Assembly: GCA_963791575.1 (NCBI GenBank)
Contig: CAWBSY010000004.1
Coordinates: 62,001 to 126,000, forward strand
Length of the DNA: 64,000 nt
Source: JAOAPG01 sp963791575
GTDB taxonomy: Bacteria; Acidobacteriota; Terriglobia; Terriglobales; Acidobacteriaceae
Direction: 5' to 3'
Both the position numbers and the translations under genes were made by a program. Numbering within the stretch: the first letter of the stretch is position 1; every line of letters begins with the position of its first letter. The notes under the pieces are model-generated. The model was not told the DNA's origin, ran no database searches, and saw nothing but the letters and a program-made list of their open reading frames with translations. Positions 18,376 through 26,245 of this stretch are shown piece by piece.

Positions 18376-18738
18376 ATGACAAAGTCATTCTGGAGCTGCG
18401 CTGCCATGACGCTCCTCAGTGCTGGCGTGAGCGCAGGCTTTTCTCTAGTAGGACTGTTCGGCGCTGGCAGTGACAGCTTCGCTCGTTACGCAGCTTCGCG
18501 AAGTGTCGCATTGTTGCTGACGGTCGTCATCGCAATCGGCCTTCGTTCCCGCATGGCACTTGCAGTTTTAGGAATTGCCATGACGGTCGTGCAAGCGTTC
18601 GATGGCATCATCGGTGCTCTCGCCCACGATCCTTCCAAGACCTACGGACCCCTTGTGTTTGCGGTCCTCAACGCACTCGCGGTGATCTGGTTACTGAGAG
18701 AAAAAGGAAGTCATACAAGCAGCTCGATAAGGACCTAG
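18376..18738 (+). CDS. Small four-helix membrane protein
   Basis: A 120-aa hydrophobic protein with about four predicted membrane segments (SCAAMTLLSAGVSAGFSLVG; VALLLTVVIAIGLRS; ALAVLGIAMTVVQAFDGIIG; LVFAVLNALAVIWLL). It resembles small uncharacterised membrane proteins annotated as hypothetical in soil bacteria. No catalytic motif; a charged tail ends the protein. It stands alone between a repeat array and the alcohol dehydrogenase gene. Confidence 0.6.
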   Translation: MTKSFWSCAAMTLLSAGVSAGFSLVGLFGAGSDSFARYAASRSVALLLTVVIAIGLRSRMALAVLGIAMTVVQAFDGIIGALAHDPSKTYGPLVFAVLNALAVIWLLREKGSHTSSSIRT

Positions 18739-18869
18739 GTGGCGCGCCGCGCCTGCAACTCCCCACGTGAAGAACCGACAAAGCTTCGTACCAATGCGGC
18801 GATCTCATCTGTAGCTGTGTCCAATGCAAAATGACCCGCTATCGACAACGTACTTCACGGAGGCGTTCT

Positions 18870-19916
18870 TCACATCGTCAGAACAACCCGGAACTGCGCG
18901 TTGCCGCTCATCATTCGCGCGTAAGCCTCAGCCGCCTTTTCGAGCGGATAGACTTCGATCATGGGACGCACGCCGGTCAGTTCGGCGAAGTTCAGTGTGT
19001 CCTCGGAATCGGCTGGCGTTCCCGATGCCCAGCCTTGAATCGTTCGGCTTCCATTGATGAGCTGTACCGGCGTGACCTCAATGGGATCGAATGCCGCACC
19101 GATCACTATCAGCTTACCGTTCGGCCCGAGACCGTCGATCAGTTCGGACATCGCTTTCGAGCTTGGAGCTGTCGCCAGAATTACCTGTGCTCCGCCCAAT
19201 TTTTGCAATGCCTCTGCTGCGTTTGTCGATTGGCTGTCGATGTACACACTTGCCCCGAGTTTCTTTGCAAGCGAACCGTTTTCAGATCCGCGCCCGATAG
19301 CCGCCACTTTGTAACCAAACTTGTTGGCGAATTGAATCCCAAGATGACCGAGGCCGCCGATACCCAGCACCGCGACGACGTCGCCGGGGAGCGCACCACT
19401 GTGCCGCAGGGCGTTGTATGTGGTAATTCCGGCGCAGAGCAGCGGCGCTGCTTCGGCGTTACTTAGACTTTCCGGCATGGGTACCAACGCTTCCACGGGA
19501 GCCACCATGTATTGCTGGTATCCGCCGTCATAGCTGATGCCCGTGACTTTCAGGTTCCGGCAATTGCGGAAATCTCCGCGACGGCATTCGCGACACGTGT
19601 TGTCATGTCCGCCGTGCCAGCCAACACCGACACGCTGTCCTTTGCTCCACGCAGAAACATCAGCGCTGACTTCATCGATAATGCCAGCGACCTCATGTCC
19701 CGGAACGCGGGGATACTGAATTCCAGGCCAGGCGCCTTCTTTCGTTAGCATGTCACTGTGGCAGACACCGCAGGCTTGTACTTTAATCCGCACCTGTCCT
19801 GCACTCGGTCTGGGAATCTCGCGCTCGACGATCTCAAAATCTCCGCCAGGTTTAGAAATCTGCGCCGCCTTCATCGGTGCCGCCTCTGGTTTCGCCGCTA
19901 CTCTGAGTGTTGCCAT
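18870..19916 (-). CDS. Zinc-dependent alcohol dehydrogenase (AdhP-like, MDR superfamily)
   Basis: A 348-aa medium-chain dehydrogenase. The catalytic zinc site is shown by GVCHSDMLTKEG and PGHEVAGIIDEV. The structural zinc loop is CRECRRGDFRNC. The NAD(P) fold has GIGGLGHLGIQFA. CGVCHSD with the GHE motif is typical of AdhP/AdhA-like enzymes that oxidise primary alcohols or reduce aldehydes. ATG 19916 has GGAGGG upstream. A second, more YahK-like MDR enzyme is encoded at 30909. Confidence 0.9.
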   Translation of the reverse strand: MATLRVAAKPEAAPMKAAQISKPGGDFEIVEREIPRPSAGQVRIKVQACGVCHSDMLTKEGAWPGIQYPRVPGHEVAGIIDEVSADVSAWSKGQRVGVGWHGGHDNTCRECRRGDFRNCRNLKVTGISYDGGYQQYMVAPVEALVPMPESLSNAEAAPLLCAGITTYNALRHSGALPGDVVAVLGIGGLGHLGIQFANKFGYKVAAIGRGSENGSLAKKLGASVYIDSQSTNAAEALQKLGGAQVILATAPSSKAMSELIDGLGPNGKLIVIGAAFDPIEVTPVQLINGSRTIQGWASGTPADSEDTLNFAELTGVRPMIEVYPLEKAAEAYARMMSGNAQFRVVLTM

Positions 19917-20166
19917 AAACCCTCCTATGATTTCAGTACGATAGACGATAGATTCTTAATTTGCCGCGCAGGCTTCAACATTCATCGAATATTCCGCAGG
20001 CGCATTTGCCCTTGAGTACATCTCCAATACCATTTTTCTTATTGGGCGCTATGGGTTTCTGCCTGTAAGCAAGGTTCATTGTGAGAAAACGACGCACCGG
20101 AATCTAAGCCTCAGGCGAGGGTGGCGTCAATACAGCAAAAGTTATAGGTTACAGGTTCGAGACTTC

Positions 20167-20679
20167 ATGACGACTTTAAGTTTCACTGCGGTCATAAAGA
20201 TCAGAGGTGTGAACCCTTTTATCCTCGTCAGCGCCGTTCGGGCGAATACCGTTAAGCCGGACTGGCGCAAGCCGCTTCCAGTTCTGGTACGGATCAACGG
20301 CAAGCCGGCAAAGGCATGGCCCATTAACATGATGCCGGTAGGCGACGGAAGCTTCTATTTATACCTGCACGGCGATGTTCGGAAAGCGTCGGGTACGGCA
20401 ATCGGTGATCGTGTGCGTGTAGAGATCGATTTCGATCCGAGCTATAAAAACGGCCCTCAACATCCCATGCCTGTGTGGTTCAGGCAGGCGCTCGCCGGGA
20501 ATCCGCAAGCCAAGAAGAATTGGATGGCCCTAATCCCGAGCCGCAAAAAAGAAATACTCCGCTACTTCTCACGCCTCAACTCGTCGGAGGCTCGTACCCG
20601 CAACCTTGCGCGAGCCCTCCTCGTACTTTCCGGCGAACCCGGCCGATTTATGGGGCGCGCGTGGAAGAACGGATCGTAG
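20167..20679 (+). CDS. DUF1905 / YdeI-OmpD-associated family protein
   Basis: A 170-aa protein with two parts. Residues 1-100 match DUF1905 (FTAVIKIRGVNPFILVSAVR; PVLVRINGKPAKAWPINMMP; GDGSFYLYLHGDVRKASG; GDRVRVEIDFD). The C-terminal part, from MPVWFRQALAGNPQAKKNWM to SRKKEILRYFSRLNSSEART, matches the YdeI/OmdA-type helical domain (PF13376). E. coli YdeI is linked to polymyxin and bacteriocin tolerance, but biochemical function is unsettled. No strong ribosome site is visible. Confidence 0.75.
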   Translation: MTTLSFTAVIKIRGVNPFILVSAVRANTVKPDWRKPLPVLVRINGKPAKAWPINMMPVGDGSFYLYLHGDVRKASGTAIGDRVRVEIDFDPSYKNGPQHPMPVWFRQALAGNPQAKKNWMALIPSRKKEILRYFSRLNSSEARTRNLARALLVLSGEPGRFMGRAWKNGS

Positions 20680-20744
20680 GCGCTACGAAGCGCTACGAAT
20701 AACGAAGCGCCGCAATGGCTATTCGCAGAGTTACGTCGCAGTTT

Positions 20745-21284
20745 TTAATGGGACGACAATGGCGCGACGTGCTCGTTGCGAAGATCCAACTCCCATTCCT
20801 GGCCCACGAGATCTTTGCCAAAGCTATGATGCGGCGTTTCTTTGACCAATCGGAATCCGGCTTTTTCGTAGATACGATGCGCAGCGGTAAGAATACTCTG
20901 CGTCCAGAGAACTATTTTGTGATAACCAGCTGTGCGCGCGAATTGGACGCATTCTTTTACCAGGGCATCTCCGAGGCCCATACCCCTTGCGGCAGGCTCG
21001 ACAAACAGAAGCCGGAGCTTTGCCGTATGCGGTTCAGTGGGATGCTTGACCAGGAAGATGTGTCCGACATGTTGACCATCTGCTTCGGCGATCCAGCAAC
21101 GCTCACAGGTGGAATCGAAGTTGGTGAGAAACTCGTTTACGATACGCGCCGCCAGAGCTTCGAACATTTCGTCCCACCCAAATTGTTCAGCATAGCCAAT
21201 ACCTTCCCGGTGGACAATCCACCCCATATCGCCGACGCGATGAGAGCGCAGGGTGTACGGCAGAGCATTGCGATCAGCTTTCAT
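20745..21284 (-). CDS. GNAT-family N-acetyltransferase
   Basis: A 179-aa GNAT enzyme. It has the acetyl-CoA loop region LRLLFVEPAARGMGLGDALV (RGMGLG is the Q/RxxGxG/A motif), FARTAGYHKIVLWTQS and AHRIYEKAGFRLVKETPHHS. The N-terminal sequence HRVGDMGWIVHREGIGYAEQ is characteristic of the acetyltransferase half of MarR-GNAT fusion proteins. Here it overlaps the MarR gene by 11 bp in another frame instead of being fused. Likely acetylates a small molecule under control of the MarR partner. Confidence 0.85.
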   Translation of the reverse strand: MKADRNALPYTLRSHRVGDMGWIVHREGIGYAEQFGWDEMFEALAARIVNEFLTNFDSTCERCWIAEADGQHVGHIFLVKHPTEPHTAKLRLLFVEPAARGMGLGDALVKECVQFARTAGYHKIVLWTQSILTAAHRIYEKAGFRLVKETPHHSFGKDLVGQEWELDLRNEHVAPLSSH

Positions 21285-21732
21285 GCGGATCTCCCTTTTC
21301 CTTGAGGATGGCTTCGATGGTTTGCATGCACTGGATCAGTCGCATACGTGACGTGGCCGGTAACCTATTCAAAAGTGTGTGAGCTTGTTTTTCTGAAAGA
21401 GCGTTCAGCTTCTTGAACGACGATTTACCCTTAGGCGTGAGTGAAAGTTGGGCATAACGCCCATCGTGATCGGCTGCTTTCCGCCGCAACAAACCGTCGC
21501 GCTCGAATTTCCCCAGCAAACGGCTTAAATATCCGGGATCCATATCGAGTTCTTTGGCAATTGCTTTTGCATTGGGAGAGGTGCGGTTTGCCAGTTCGTA
21601 AAGCACACGACCCTCCGGCAAGGTGAAATCGCTGTTTAGGAAACCTTCATTCAAGGTTCCGATTAAGCGTGTGTACATCCGGTTGAAGCGGCGGAAGGTT
21701 GCGATGTCGTTGGTCAAAGCTGCCGGACGCAT
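21274..21732 (-). CDS. MarR-family transcriptional regulator
   Basis: A 152-aa winged-helix regulator. The recognition region ELDMDPGYLSRLLGKFERDG, then LLRRKAADHDGRYAQLSLTP with the conserved DxRYxxLxLT wing, define MarR. Homologues are usually one polypeptide with a C-terminal GNAT domain. Here the frame closes right after the MarR part and the GNAT starts 11 bp earlier in a +1 frame (ATGAAAGCTGA overlap). This may be a natural gene fission or a single-base shift. Confidence 0.85.
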   Translation of the reverse strand: MRPAALTNDIATFRRFNRMYTRLIGTLNEGFLNSDFTLPEGRVLYELANRTSPNAKAIAKELDMDPGYLSRLLGKFERDGLLRRKAADHDGRYAQLSLTPKGKSSFKKLNALSEKQAHTLLNRLPATSRMRLIQCMQTIEAILKEKGDPHES

Positions 21733-21797
21733 GGAAGGCTCGTGAGACTATGATCACTCACGATAGTTGACTTTGTCAACTATACGGAAATCGTGAA

Positions 21798-21925
21798 TAC
21801 GCCCACATGGCGACAGCCGTCTTGAGCCTGCCCTGAGCGAAGCCGAAGGGACTGTCCGATCTTCGCGATGCCGTAATCGATCAGCCTTAATGTGGCGCGG
21901 GCGCCCTCGCCTGCGAATCCCGGCA
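21798..21925. repeat. Interspersed repeat, type B
   Basis: Begins GCGACAGCCG, contains AGCCTGCCCTGAGCGAAGCC and CTGTCCGATCTTCGCGA, and ends with GTGGCGCGGGCGCCCTCGCC. The order matches the copies at 18021-18112 and 24580-24697. The paired ends (GACAGCC/GGGACTGTC-like) allow a long hairpin. It lies upstream of the MarR gene. Confidence 0.8.
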
Positions 21926-21970
21926 GAGAACCTATCTATACCCCTGATGGTGGGTCAATTTAAATCCGGA

Positions 21971-22366
21971 TTACATTCGATATTGTTCGTCGCTGACGTG
22001 CTCCATCCAATCCACGACTTTGCCGTTTAATCTTTCCTGAATTGCAATGTGAGTCATTGCCGTGGTCGGTCTAGCACCGTGCCAATGCTTCTCTCCCGGC
22101 GCGAACCAAACCACATCTCCGGGACGAATTTCCTCTACCGCGCCGCCTTCCCGCTGAACCCATCCGCAGCCTGCCGTCACAATTAAGGTCTGTCCCAGGG
22201 GATGCGTATGCCATGCGGTGCGCGCTCCCGGCTCAAACGTGACGCTGGCACCAGCCACAAATGCCGGGTCGGGCGCTTGAAAAAGCGGGTCAATACGAAC
22301 AGTGCCAGTAAACCACTCTGCCGGACCTTTGCCTGAAGGCTGCGAACCTACGCGTTTGATCTCCAT
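21971..22366 (-). CDS. Cupin-domain protein (small, cytoplasmic)
   Basis: A 131-aa single-domain cupin. Motif 1 is VTFEPGARTAWHTHPLGQTL, with the HTH pair of metal ligands. Motif 2 is GDVVWFAPGEKHWHGA. The context EWFTGTVRIDPLFQAPDPAF is typical of the small cupins related to (R)-mandelonitrile lyase-like or carboxymuconolactone-decarboxylase-associated cupins. Probably a metal-dependent enzyme with an unknown substrate. The start was taken at MEIKRVG; a GTG two codons upstream is an alternative. Confidence 0.85.
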   Translation of the reverse strand: MEIKRVGSQPSGKGPAEWFTGTVRIDPLFQAPDPAFVAGASVTFEPGARTAWHTHPLGQTLIVTAGCGWVQREGGAVEEIRPGDVVWFAPGEKHWHGARPTTAMTHIAIQERLNGKVVDWMEHVSDEQYRM

Positions 22367-22406
22367 AACCACATTCTAACGACTCCACGATGGAACTGTC
22401 TGATCG

Positions 22407-22509
22407 CAGCCGGAGTCGCTCGCAAGCGAACGACTCCCAACGAAGGATCTATGTATTATTTTTGTGGAGCAGCCTTCGCCATCACGCACAGCGGGGGATA
22501 GGAATCCTC
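22407..22509. repeat. Direct repeat A, copy 1
   Basis: CAGCCGGAGTCGCTCGCAAG, CGAACGACTCCCAACGAAGG and a tail with GTGGAGCAGCCTTCG and GGAATCCTC. An almost identical 104-bp copy is at 24906-25009 and a shorter one at 24051-24115. The arms GGAGTCGCTCGC/GCGAACGACTCC form an imperfect hairpin. Confidence 0.85.
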
Positions 22510-22510
22510 A

Positions 22511-22641
22511 CTTGTCATCCTGAGTGCGGTCCGAGTTGCGCTCGCGCAATGAGGACAAATCGAAGGACCCCTACCGTCCCACCCTCTTACCAGCCGGGTG
22601 CCCCATGTTTCGCGTCCTTTGCGAAACATGGGATGGCCACC
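22511..22641. repeat. Direct repeat (127 bp core), copy 1
   Basis: Starts CTTGTCATCCTGAGTGCGGT and ends with the hairpin CCCATGTTTCGCGTCCTTTG/CGAAACATGGGATGG. The 127-bp core 22511-22637 recurs at 23734-23860 with only a few differences. The last hairpin alone also recurs at 24716-24755. Confidence 0.9.
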
Positions 22642-22774
22642 ATACTTTCCATATTTGTCATTCCGCACCGTTGCCCCACCCATTCCCAAAACGGAACCGC
22701 CCCTCGAAACTTCTCCCGATTTCCCACGACCAACGTTCCAACTCTGCTAACCTCTAATTACGGCGAACTACACC

Positions 22775-22800
22775 AACGCAACCTCGGGTTGCGTTTTCTT
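22775..22800 (+). terminator. Rho-independent terminator-like hairpin
   Basis: AACGCAACC, a three-base loop, GGTTGCGTT, then TTCTTTT. A perfect nine-base-pair stem with a T-rich tail. No gene reads into it on this strand in the preceding 400 bases, so it lies in the leader of the nuclease gene. Confidence 0.7.
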
Positions 22801-22830
22801 TTGCCAGAAATCTAGAAAGGACCACCACGA

Positions 22831-22858
22831 GGCGCAGCCCAACCGGCTGCGCCTTTTG
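22831..22858 (+). terminator. Second terminator-like hairpin directly before the nuclease start
   Basis: GGCGCAGCC, loop CAACC, GGCTGCGCC, then TTTTGTC. A perfect nine-base-pair GC-rich stem ending only six bases before the ATG at 22864. Its position makes it an attenuator candidate or a boundary of an inserted module. Confidence 0.7.
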
Positions 22859-22863
22859 TCGTC

Positions 22864-23484
22864 ATGCCGACTGCAAACAACAATTTCGAAATCCACGCCG
22901 CCGCCGAACCCAACCGCAAGCGCCGCGGAGAAGTCGCCGAAGCCGTCTTCCTCGCCCGCGCCTGCAGCCTCGGCTTCCGCCTCGCCAAGCCCTGGGGAGA
23001 CAGCGAGCGCTACGACTTCATCCTCACCTTCGGACACGGCTTCCACCGCGTGCAGGTAAAGTCCACCGAGCGTTACGCCGAGTCCCGCTACCGCGTCAAA
23101 GGTGCCGGATGGAAAGACACCTACACGCCCGAGGAAATAGATTTCCTCGTCGCCTACATCGTGCCCGAGGATCTCTGGTACGTCGTGCCCATCGCCGCCT
23201 TCGCCTCGCGCAAAAGCCTGCGCTTCTATCCCCGCGGAAAAGGCAAGGGGCTCCTCGAAAAATATCGCGAAGCCTGGTGCCTGATGGCCTTTGCTCTCAC
23301 CGCCAAACCCATAAACAAACAAAAATCAACCGCCTCCAAAGCTGGATCGAAAGCCCGATCAAAAGTCGGATCAAAAGCCGCAAGATCCGCCTCGCAACCG
23401 ATTTCCAGAAAACCCCACAAGCGTCCGGAATCCTGCCGCTGCCCCGAACTCGAAGTCCGATGCGCACTCTGCCCCTTGCGCTAA
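22864..23484 (+). CDS. PD-(D/E)XK endonuclease-like protein (group I intron-associated type)
   Basis: A 206-aa protein. KRRGEVAEAVFLARACSLGF, RLAKPWGDSERYDFILTFG and HRVQVKST give the E...D-...-QVK pattern of a PD-(D/E)XK nuclease fold (PF11645 type, related to I-Ssp6803I-like intron endonucleases). The next segment, from YTPEEIDFLVAYIVPEDLWY to VVPIAAF, is also typical. The C-terminal 60 residues are a Lys/Ser/Arg-rich repeat-like tail (KAGSKARSKVGSKAARS), likely disordered and nucleic-acid binding, ending in a CxCPxxxxxxCxxC cluster. No intron is seen nearby. Start has no Shine-Dalgarno site because a hairpin occupies the leader. Confidence 0.8.
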   Translation: MPTANNNFEIHAAAEPNRKRRGEVAEAVFLARACSLGFRLAKPWGDSERYDFILTFGHGFHRVQVKSTERYAESRYRVKGAGWKDTYTPEEIDFLVAYIVPEDLWYVVPIAAFASRKSLRFYPRGKGKGLLEKYREAWCLMAFALTAKPINKQKSTASKAGSKARSKVGSKAARSASQPISRKPHKRPESCRCPELEVRCALCPLR

Positions 23485-23488
23485 AAAA

Positions 23489-23723
23489 TTGTCATCCCGA
23501 GCGCAGCTGGAGTCGCAACGCGACGAAGACAACTCGAGGGACCTGCTTTTGAACGAGGCTGCGGGTGCCCCGTCCTATCGCGAAGCGAAGGGCGGGGATT
23601 CTCCAGTTTATCGACATCCGGATTCATCCAAGCCGACCGTCATCGCAACTTCTTTTAAACAATTTGTCATCCCGAGCGCAGGCTGAGTCGCAACGCGACG
23701 AAGACAACTCGAGGGACCTGCTT
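23489..23723. repeat. Pair of short direct repeats (type A variant)
   Basis: Copies at 23489-23549 and 23664-23723 share TTGTCATCCCGAGCGCAG, GAGTCGCAACGCGACGAAGA and CAACTCGAGGGACCTGCTTT. Between them lies another hairpin of the GTGCCCCGTCC...GGGCGGGGATT type (23571-23603). Confidence 0.85.
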
Positions 23724-23733
23724 TAGGCGATCA

Positions 23734-23860
23734 CTTGTCATCCTGAGTGCCGTCCGAGTTGCGCTCGCGCAATGAGGACAAATCGAAGGACCCCTACCGT
23801 CCCACCCTCTTACCAACCGGGTGCCCCATGTTTCGCGTTCTTTGCGAAACGTGGGATGGC
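23734..23860. repeat. Direct repeat (127 bp core), copy 2
   Basis: Same 127-bp unit as 22511-22637, from CTTGTCATCCTGAGTGCCGT to CGAAACGTGGGATGGC. One compensating difference lies in the terminal hairpin (ATG/CAT arm against GTG), consistent with selection or copying of structured DNA. Confidence 0.9.
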
Positions 23861-23931
23861 AGCACGCAGCTTAACCGGAGAAGAAAATTGTGTAGCGGCA
23901 CCTCGTCCTCGAACCGGGAAACTATTCTGAT

Positions 23932-24115
23932 TACGCCCAGTAGCGACAGCCGCCAGAGCCTGCCCTGAGCTAGTCGAAGGGTCGCTGTCCGTTCTTCGGA
24001 CGATAACCTGGGAACCTCCGTATTTCGAACCATCATTGTCATCCTGCGGCAGCCGGAGTCGCTCGCAAAGCGAACGACTCCCAACGAAGGATCTATGTAT
24101 TCGCGTTTTTGTGGC
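23932..24115. repeat. Mixed repeat block (types B and A)
   Basis: At 23941 GTAGCGACAGCCGCC is followed by AGCCTGCCCTGAGC, TAGTCGAAGG and GTCCGTTCTTCGGAC, a hairpin. From 24051 the type A unit (CAGCCGGAGTCGCTCGC...) follows. The short motif GCCCTGAGCTTGTCGAAGGG-like sequence also recurs at 24815. Confidence 0.75.
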
Positions 24116-24221
24116 GAATACACTCACGTAGGGATGGCCACCATCGGCTGTCCATATTAGTCGATTCCGAAGGGGCTATCCGCTCTTCGCAAAACTCCGT
24201 TTGCCTGGACCAAGACACGCG

Positions 24222-24272
24222 GGTGGCCTATCCTGAGTCTTTCCCGCCTTTGGAAAGACTAGGGTGGGGAAT
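24222..24272. repeat. REP-like hairpin with GAGTCTTTCC/GGAAAGACT arms
   Basis: GGTGGCCTATCCTGAGTCTT, TCCCGCCTTTGGAAAGACTA and GGGTGGGG form a hairpin with the same outer frame as the other GTGCCCCAT...GGGTGGG elements but with different inner arms. Confidence 0.6.
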
Positions 24273-24579
24273 CTGAACTAAATAAGAAATCTGCCCTGTT
24301 CCTAGGCAAAGCGGACGATTCAGCGCCGCGTCCCAGTCCTGGCCTTGAACACGTGGCTCTGCAAAAATAAGAGCCACTGATTTTTGGCTCGTCCCAACCG
24401 TATATCAGCGTAAGCACAGCTCAAGGTTGCAATCACATTCCAAACCCAGAGAGGGAAGTGGAACAGCTTTCGTCATTATTCATAACGGGAGAACGGAACC
24501 GTCGAAACCGACTCCGAATGGACGGCACGGGATCGGGAGACTCCAACAAAGGACGACACGCCGAGAATATTTCGTTGAT

Positions 24580-24760
24580 TACGCCCACGTAGCGACAGCC
24601 GCCTTGAGCCTGCCCTGAGCGAAGCCGAAGGGGCTGTCCGCTCTTCGCGAAGCCGTAGTTAACAACCCAATGTAGCGACGGGCGTCCTCGCCCGTCCCGC
24701 CAAGCACTCTGCCGGGTGCCCCATGTTTCGCGTTCTTTGCGAAACGTGGGATGGCCACCA
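24580..24760. repeat. Composite repeat block (B followed by the GTGCCCCAT hairpin)
   Basis: ACGCCCACGTAGCGACAGCC, AGCCTGCCCTGAGCGAAGCC, GGGCTGTCCGCTCTTCGCG, then GTAGCGACGGGCGTCCTCGC and finally GGTGCCCCATGTTTCGCG with CGAAACGTGGGATGG. It joins units that elsewhere lie apart. Confidence 0.85.
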
Positions 24761-24799
24761 CACACTTTCCATATTTGTCATTCCGAACCGGGATATCAG

Positions 24800-25009
24800 C
24801 CCGGTGCCCCAGAGCCTGCCCTGAGCTTGTCGAAGGGTTCGCGTCCGTTCTTTGGACGATAACCTCGGAACCTCTGTATTTTGAACCATCATTGTCATCC
24901 TGAGGCAGCCGGAGTCGCTCGCAAAGCGAACGACTCCCAACGAAGGATCTATGTATTATTTTTGTGGAGCAGCCTTCGTCATGATGCACAGCGGGAGATA
25001 GGAATCCTC
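24800..25009. repeat. Repeat block with second full copy of direct repeat A
   Basis: AGAGCCTGCCCTGAGCTTGT and CGAAGGGTT open the block; GTCCGTTCTTTGGAC is a small hairpin. From 24906 to 25009 it repeats the unit at 22407-22509, with one extra base and a few substitutions. Neighbouring open frames in this repeat region are not taken as genes. Confidence 0.85.
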
Positions 25010-25164
25010 GAAATCGAATCCGAATGGGCGGCACGGAAATGGGCGTGACGGAATCGGAAGACACAAAAATAAAGAGCGGCCCTGTGAGAATATTCCCTTA
25101 ACCTAGGTCAGCGCAAAGTGTGGACCTGCGGGCACCAGACCCTTTTCCTGCAAGGAATTGTTCA

Positions 25165-26232
25165 ATGGTAGTTGTCGGAAAGACGGATGAATTTGAGCAC
25201 CGGTATACGGAGAAGTTCCGTAGCTTCGCCGCGCAGTTCGGTCATTTCGTTGCATATGAGAGAGATGTTGCTACGCGAGACCTCGGCCTGCACCTTACAG
25301 AGCCGCTTGAATCTGGTGGAGTGAAACTCACGAGTTGTCTTTGCTGGTTCCAGATGAAAGGTATCATGGCGGAAACGCTGCCGAAGGAGAAGGGGGAGAA
25401 GGCGTCAGCGTTTAAATACCGCTTGAAGGTGGAGCACCTGAAATTCTGGTTCCTCCAACCAATGCCGACCTACCTTGCTTTGTACATCGAAAGCCTCGAC
25501 CGTTTCTTAATTCTGAACCTGCAGAGGTATGTCGAAGAGCGATGGGGCAAAAATATCTTGTCGCTGAACCAAAAGACAGCCGACGTGGAGGTTTCAGCCG
25601 GTAGTTTGCTCGACAAAGATGCACTGAACATCATTCTTCGCGAAAGCACAGTCGAGGAATGGGCGAAGGCCATGTCTGCCGATGAGAGTCAGGTGAGGCT
25701 CTGCGAGCGAGACTACAACATCATCTGGCGAATCGGTACTGCAGCAGGCCGAAAGGTCGAGCATCGTTTTGAAATCTACGATTGGCAAAGTAAGACACGC
25801 GGTGAAGTACACATCCAAGAGCGTAGCCAGGGCGCTACTGGCGACTGGACTACGGTGCGCAATCACTGGCAGTTCATGCTCCGAGCCACGGGAGTCGAAG
25901 ACATGTATCCGTACCTGTACTTCACAGCCGGCGAAGAAGGCGAAGAATATTCATATGCTGGAATTGATGAGTTCGATGAGGAGGGATATCGAAATTACTT
26001 GGACGATGATCGGGAATACCGGCCGACGTTCAAGCTGAAAAATGGACAGGTCGCTGCAGGGGACGACTGCTCGGGAGAGTTCCACCTGTATTACATCATC
26101 CCCGAGCTAAACGAGCTTGGTCAGAGTTTGTTTAACCTTATCAAGACCTTGATGGAGATCAACTTCATCGAGATCAGGGATGAGGGTGGAGAATACATGA
26201 GCATTGCGCCATGGCACTATCGGCAGGTTTGA
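25165..26232 (+). CDS. DUF4365-like (PD-(D/E)XK-related) protein
   Basis: A 355-aa protein. The N-terminal 150 residues resemble DUF4365: a helix with FEHRYTEKFRSFAAQFG, a strand with DLGLHLTEP, and LCWFQMKGIM in the place of the vQlKg motif, then LKVEHLKFWFLQPMPTYLAL and YIESLDRFLILNLQRYVEER. These give a D...E...QxK arrangement like a nuclease core. The C-terminal 200 residues are rich in acidic and aromatic residues and were not recognised. ATG 25165 has AAGGA upstream. The gene runs tail-to-tail into the SLATT remnant, 13 bp apart, in a defence-like neighbourhood. Activity is inferred only. Confidence 0.6.
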   Translation: MVVVGKTDEFEHRYTEKFRSFAAQFGHFVAYERDVATRDLGLHLTEPLESGGVKLTSCLCWFQMKGIMAETLPKEKGEKASAFKYRLKVEHLKFWFLQPMPTYLALYIESLDRFLILNLQRYVEERWGKNILSLNQKTADVEVSAGSLLDKDALNIILRESTVEEWAKAMSADESQVRLCERDYNIIWRIGTAAGRKVEHRFEIYDWQSKTRGEVHIQERSQGATGDWTTVRNHWQFMLRATGVEDMYPYLYFTAGEEGEEYSYAGIDEFDEEGYRNYLDDDREYRPTFKLKNGQVAAGDDCSGEFHLYYIIPELNELGQSLFNLIKTLMEINFIEIRDEGGEYMSIAPWHYRQV

Positions 26233-26245
26233 ATCCTTTCCGAAC

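Noticed and set aside
22768..23322. Antisense open frame over the PD-(D/E)XK gene
   Set aside because: Low-complexity Gly/Ala/Glu composition produced by the GC-rich sense codons.
22407..25009. Possible CRISPR array
   Set aside because: Repeats are of several kinds, long and irregularly spaced, with no uniform spacers and no cas genes.
23794..25064. Several open frames within the repeat region
   Set aside because: They consist of the interspersed repeats themselves and lack ribosome sites and domains.
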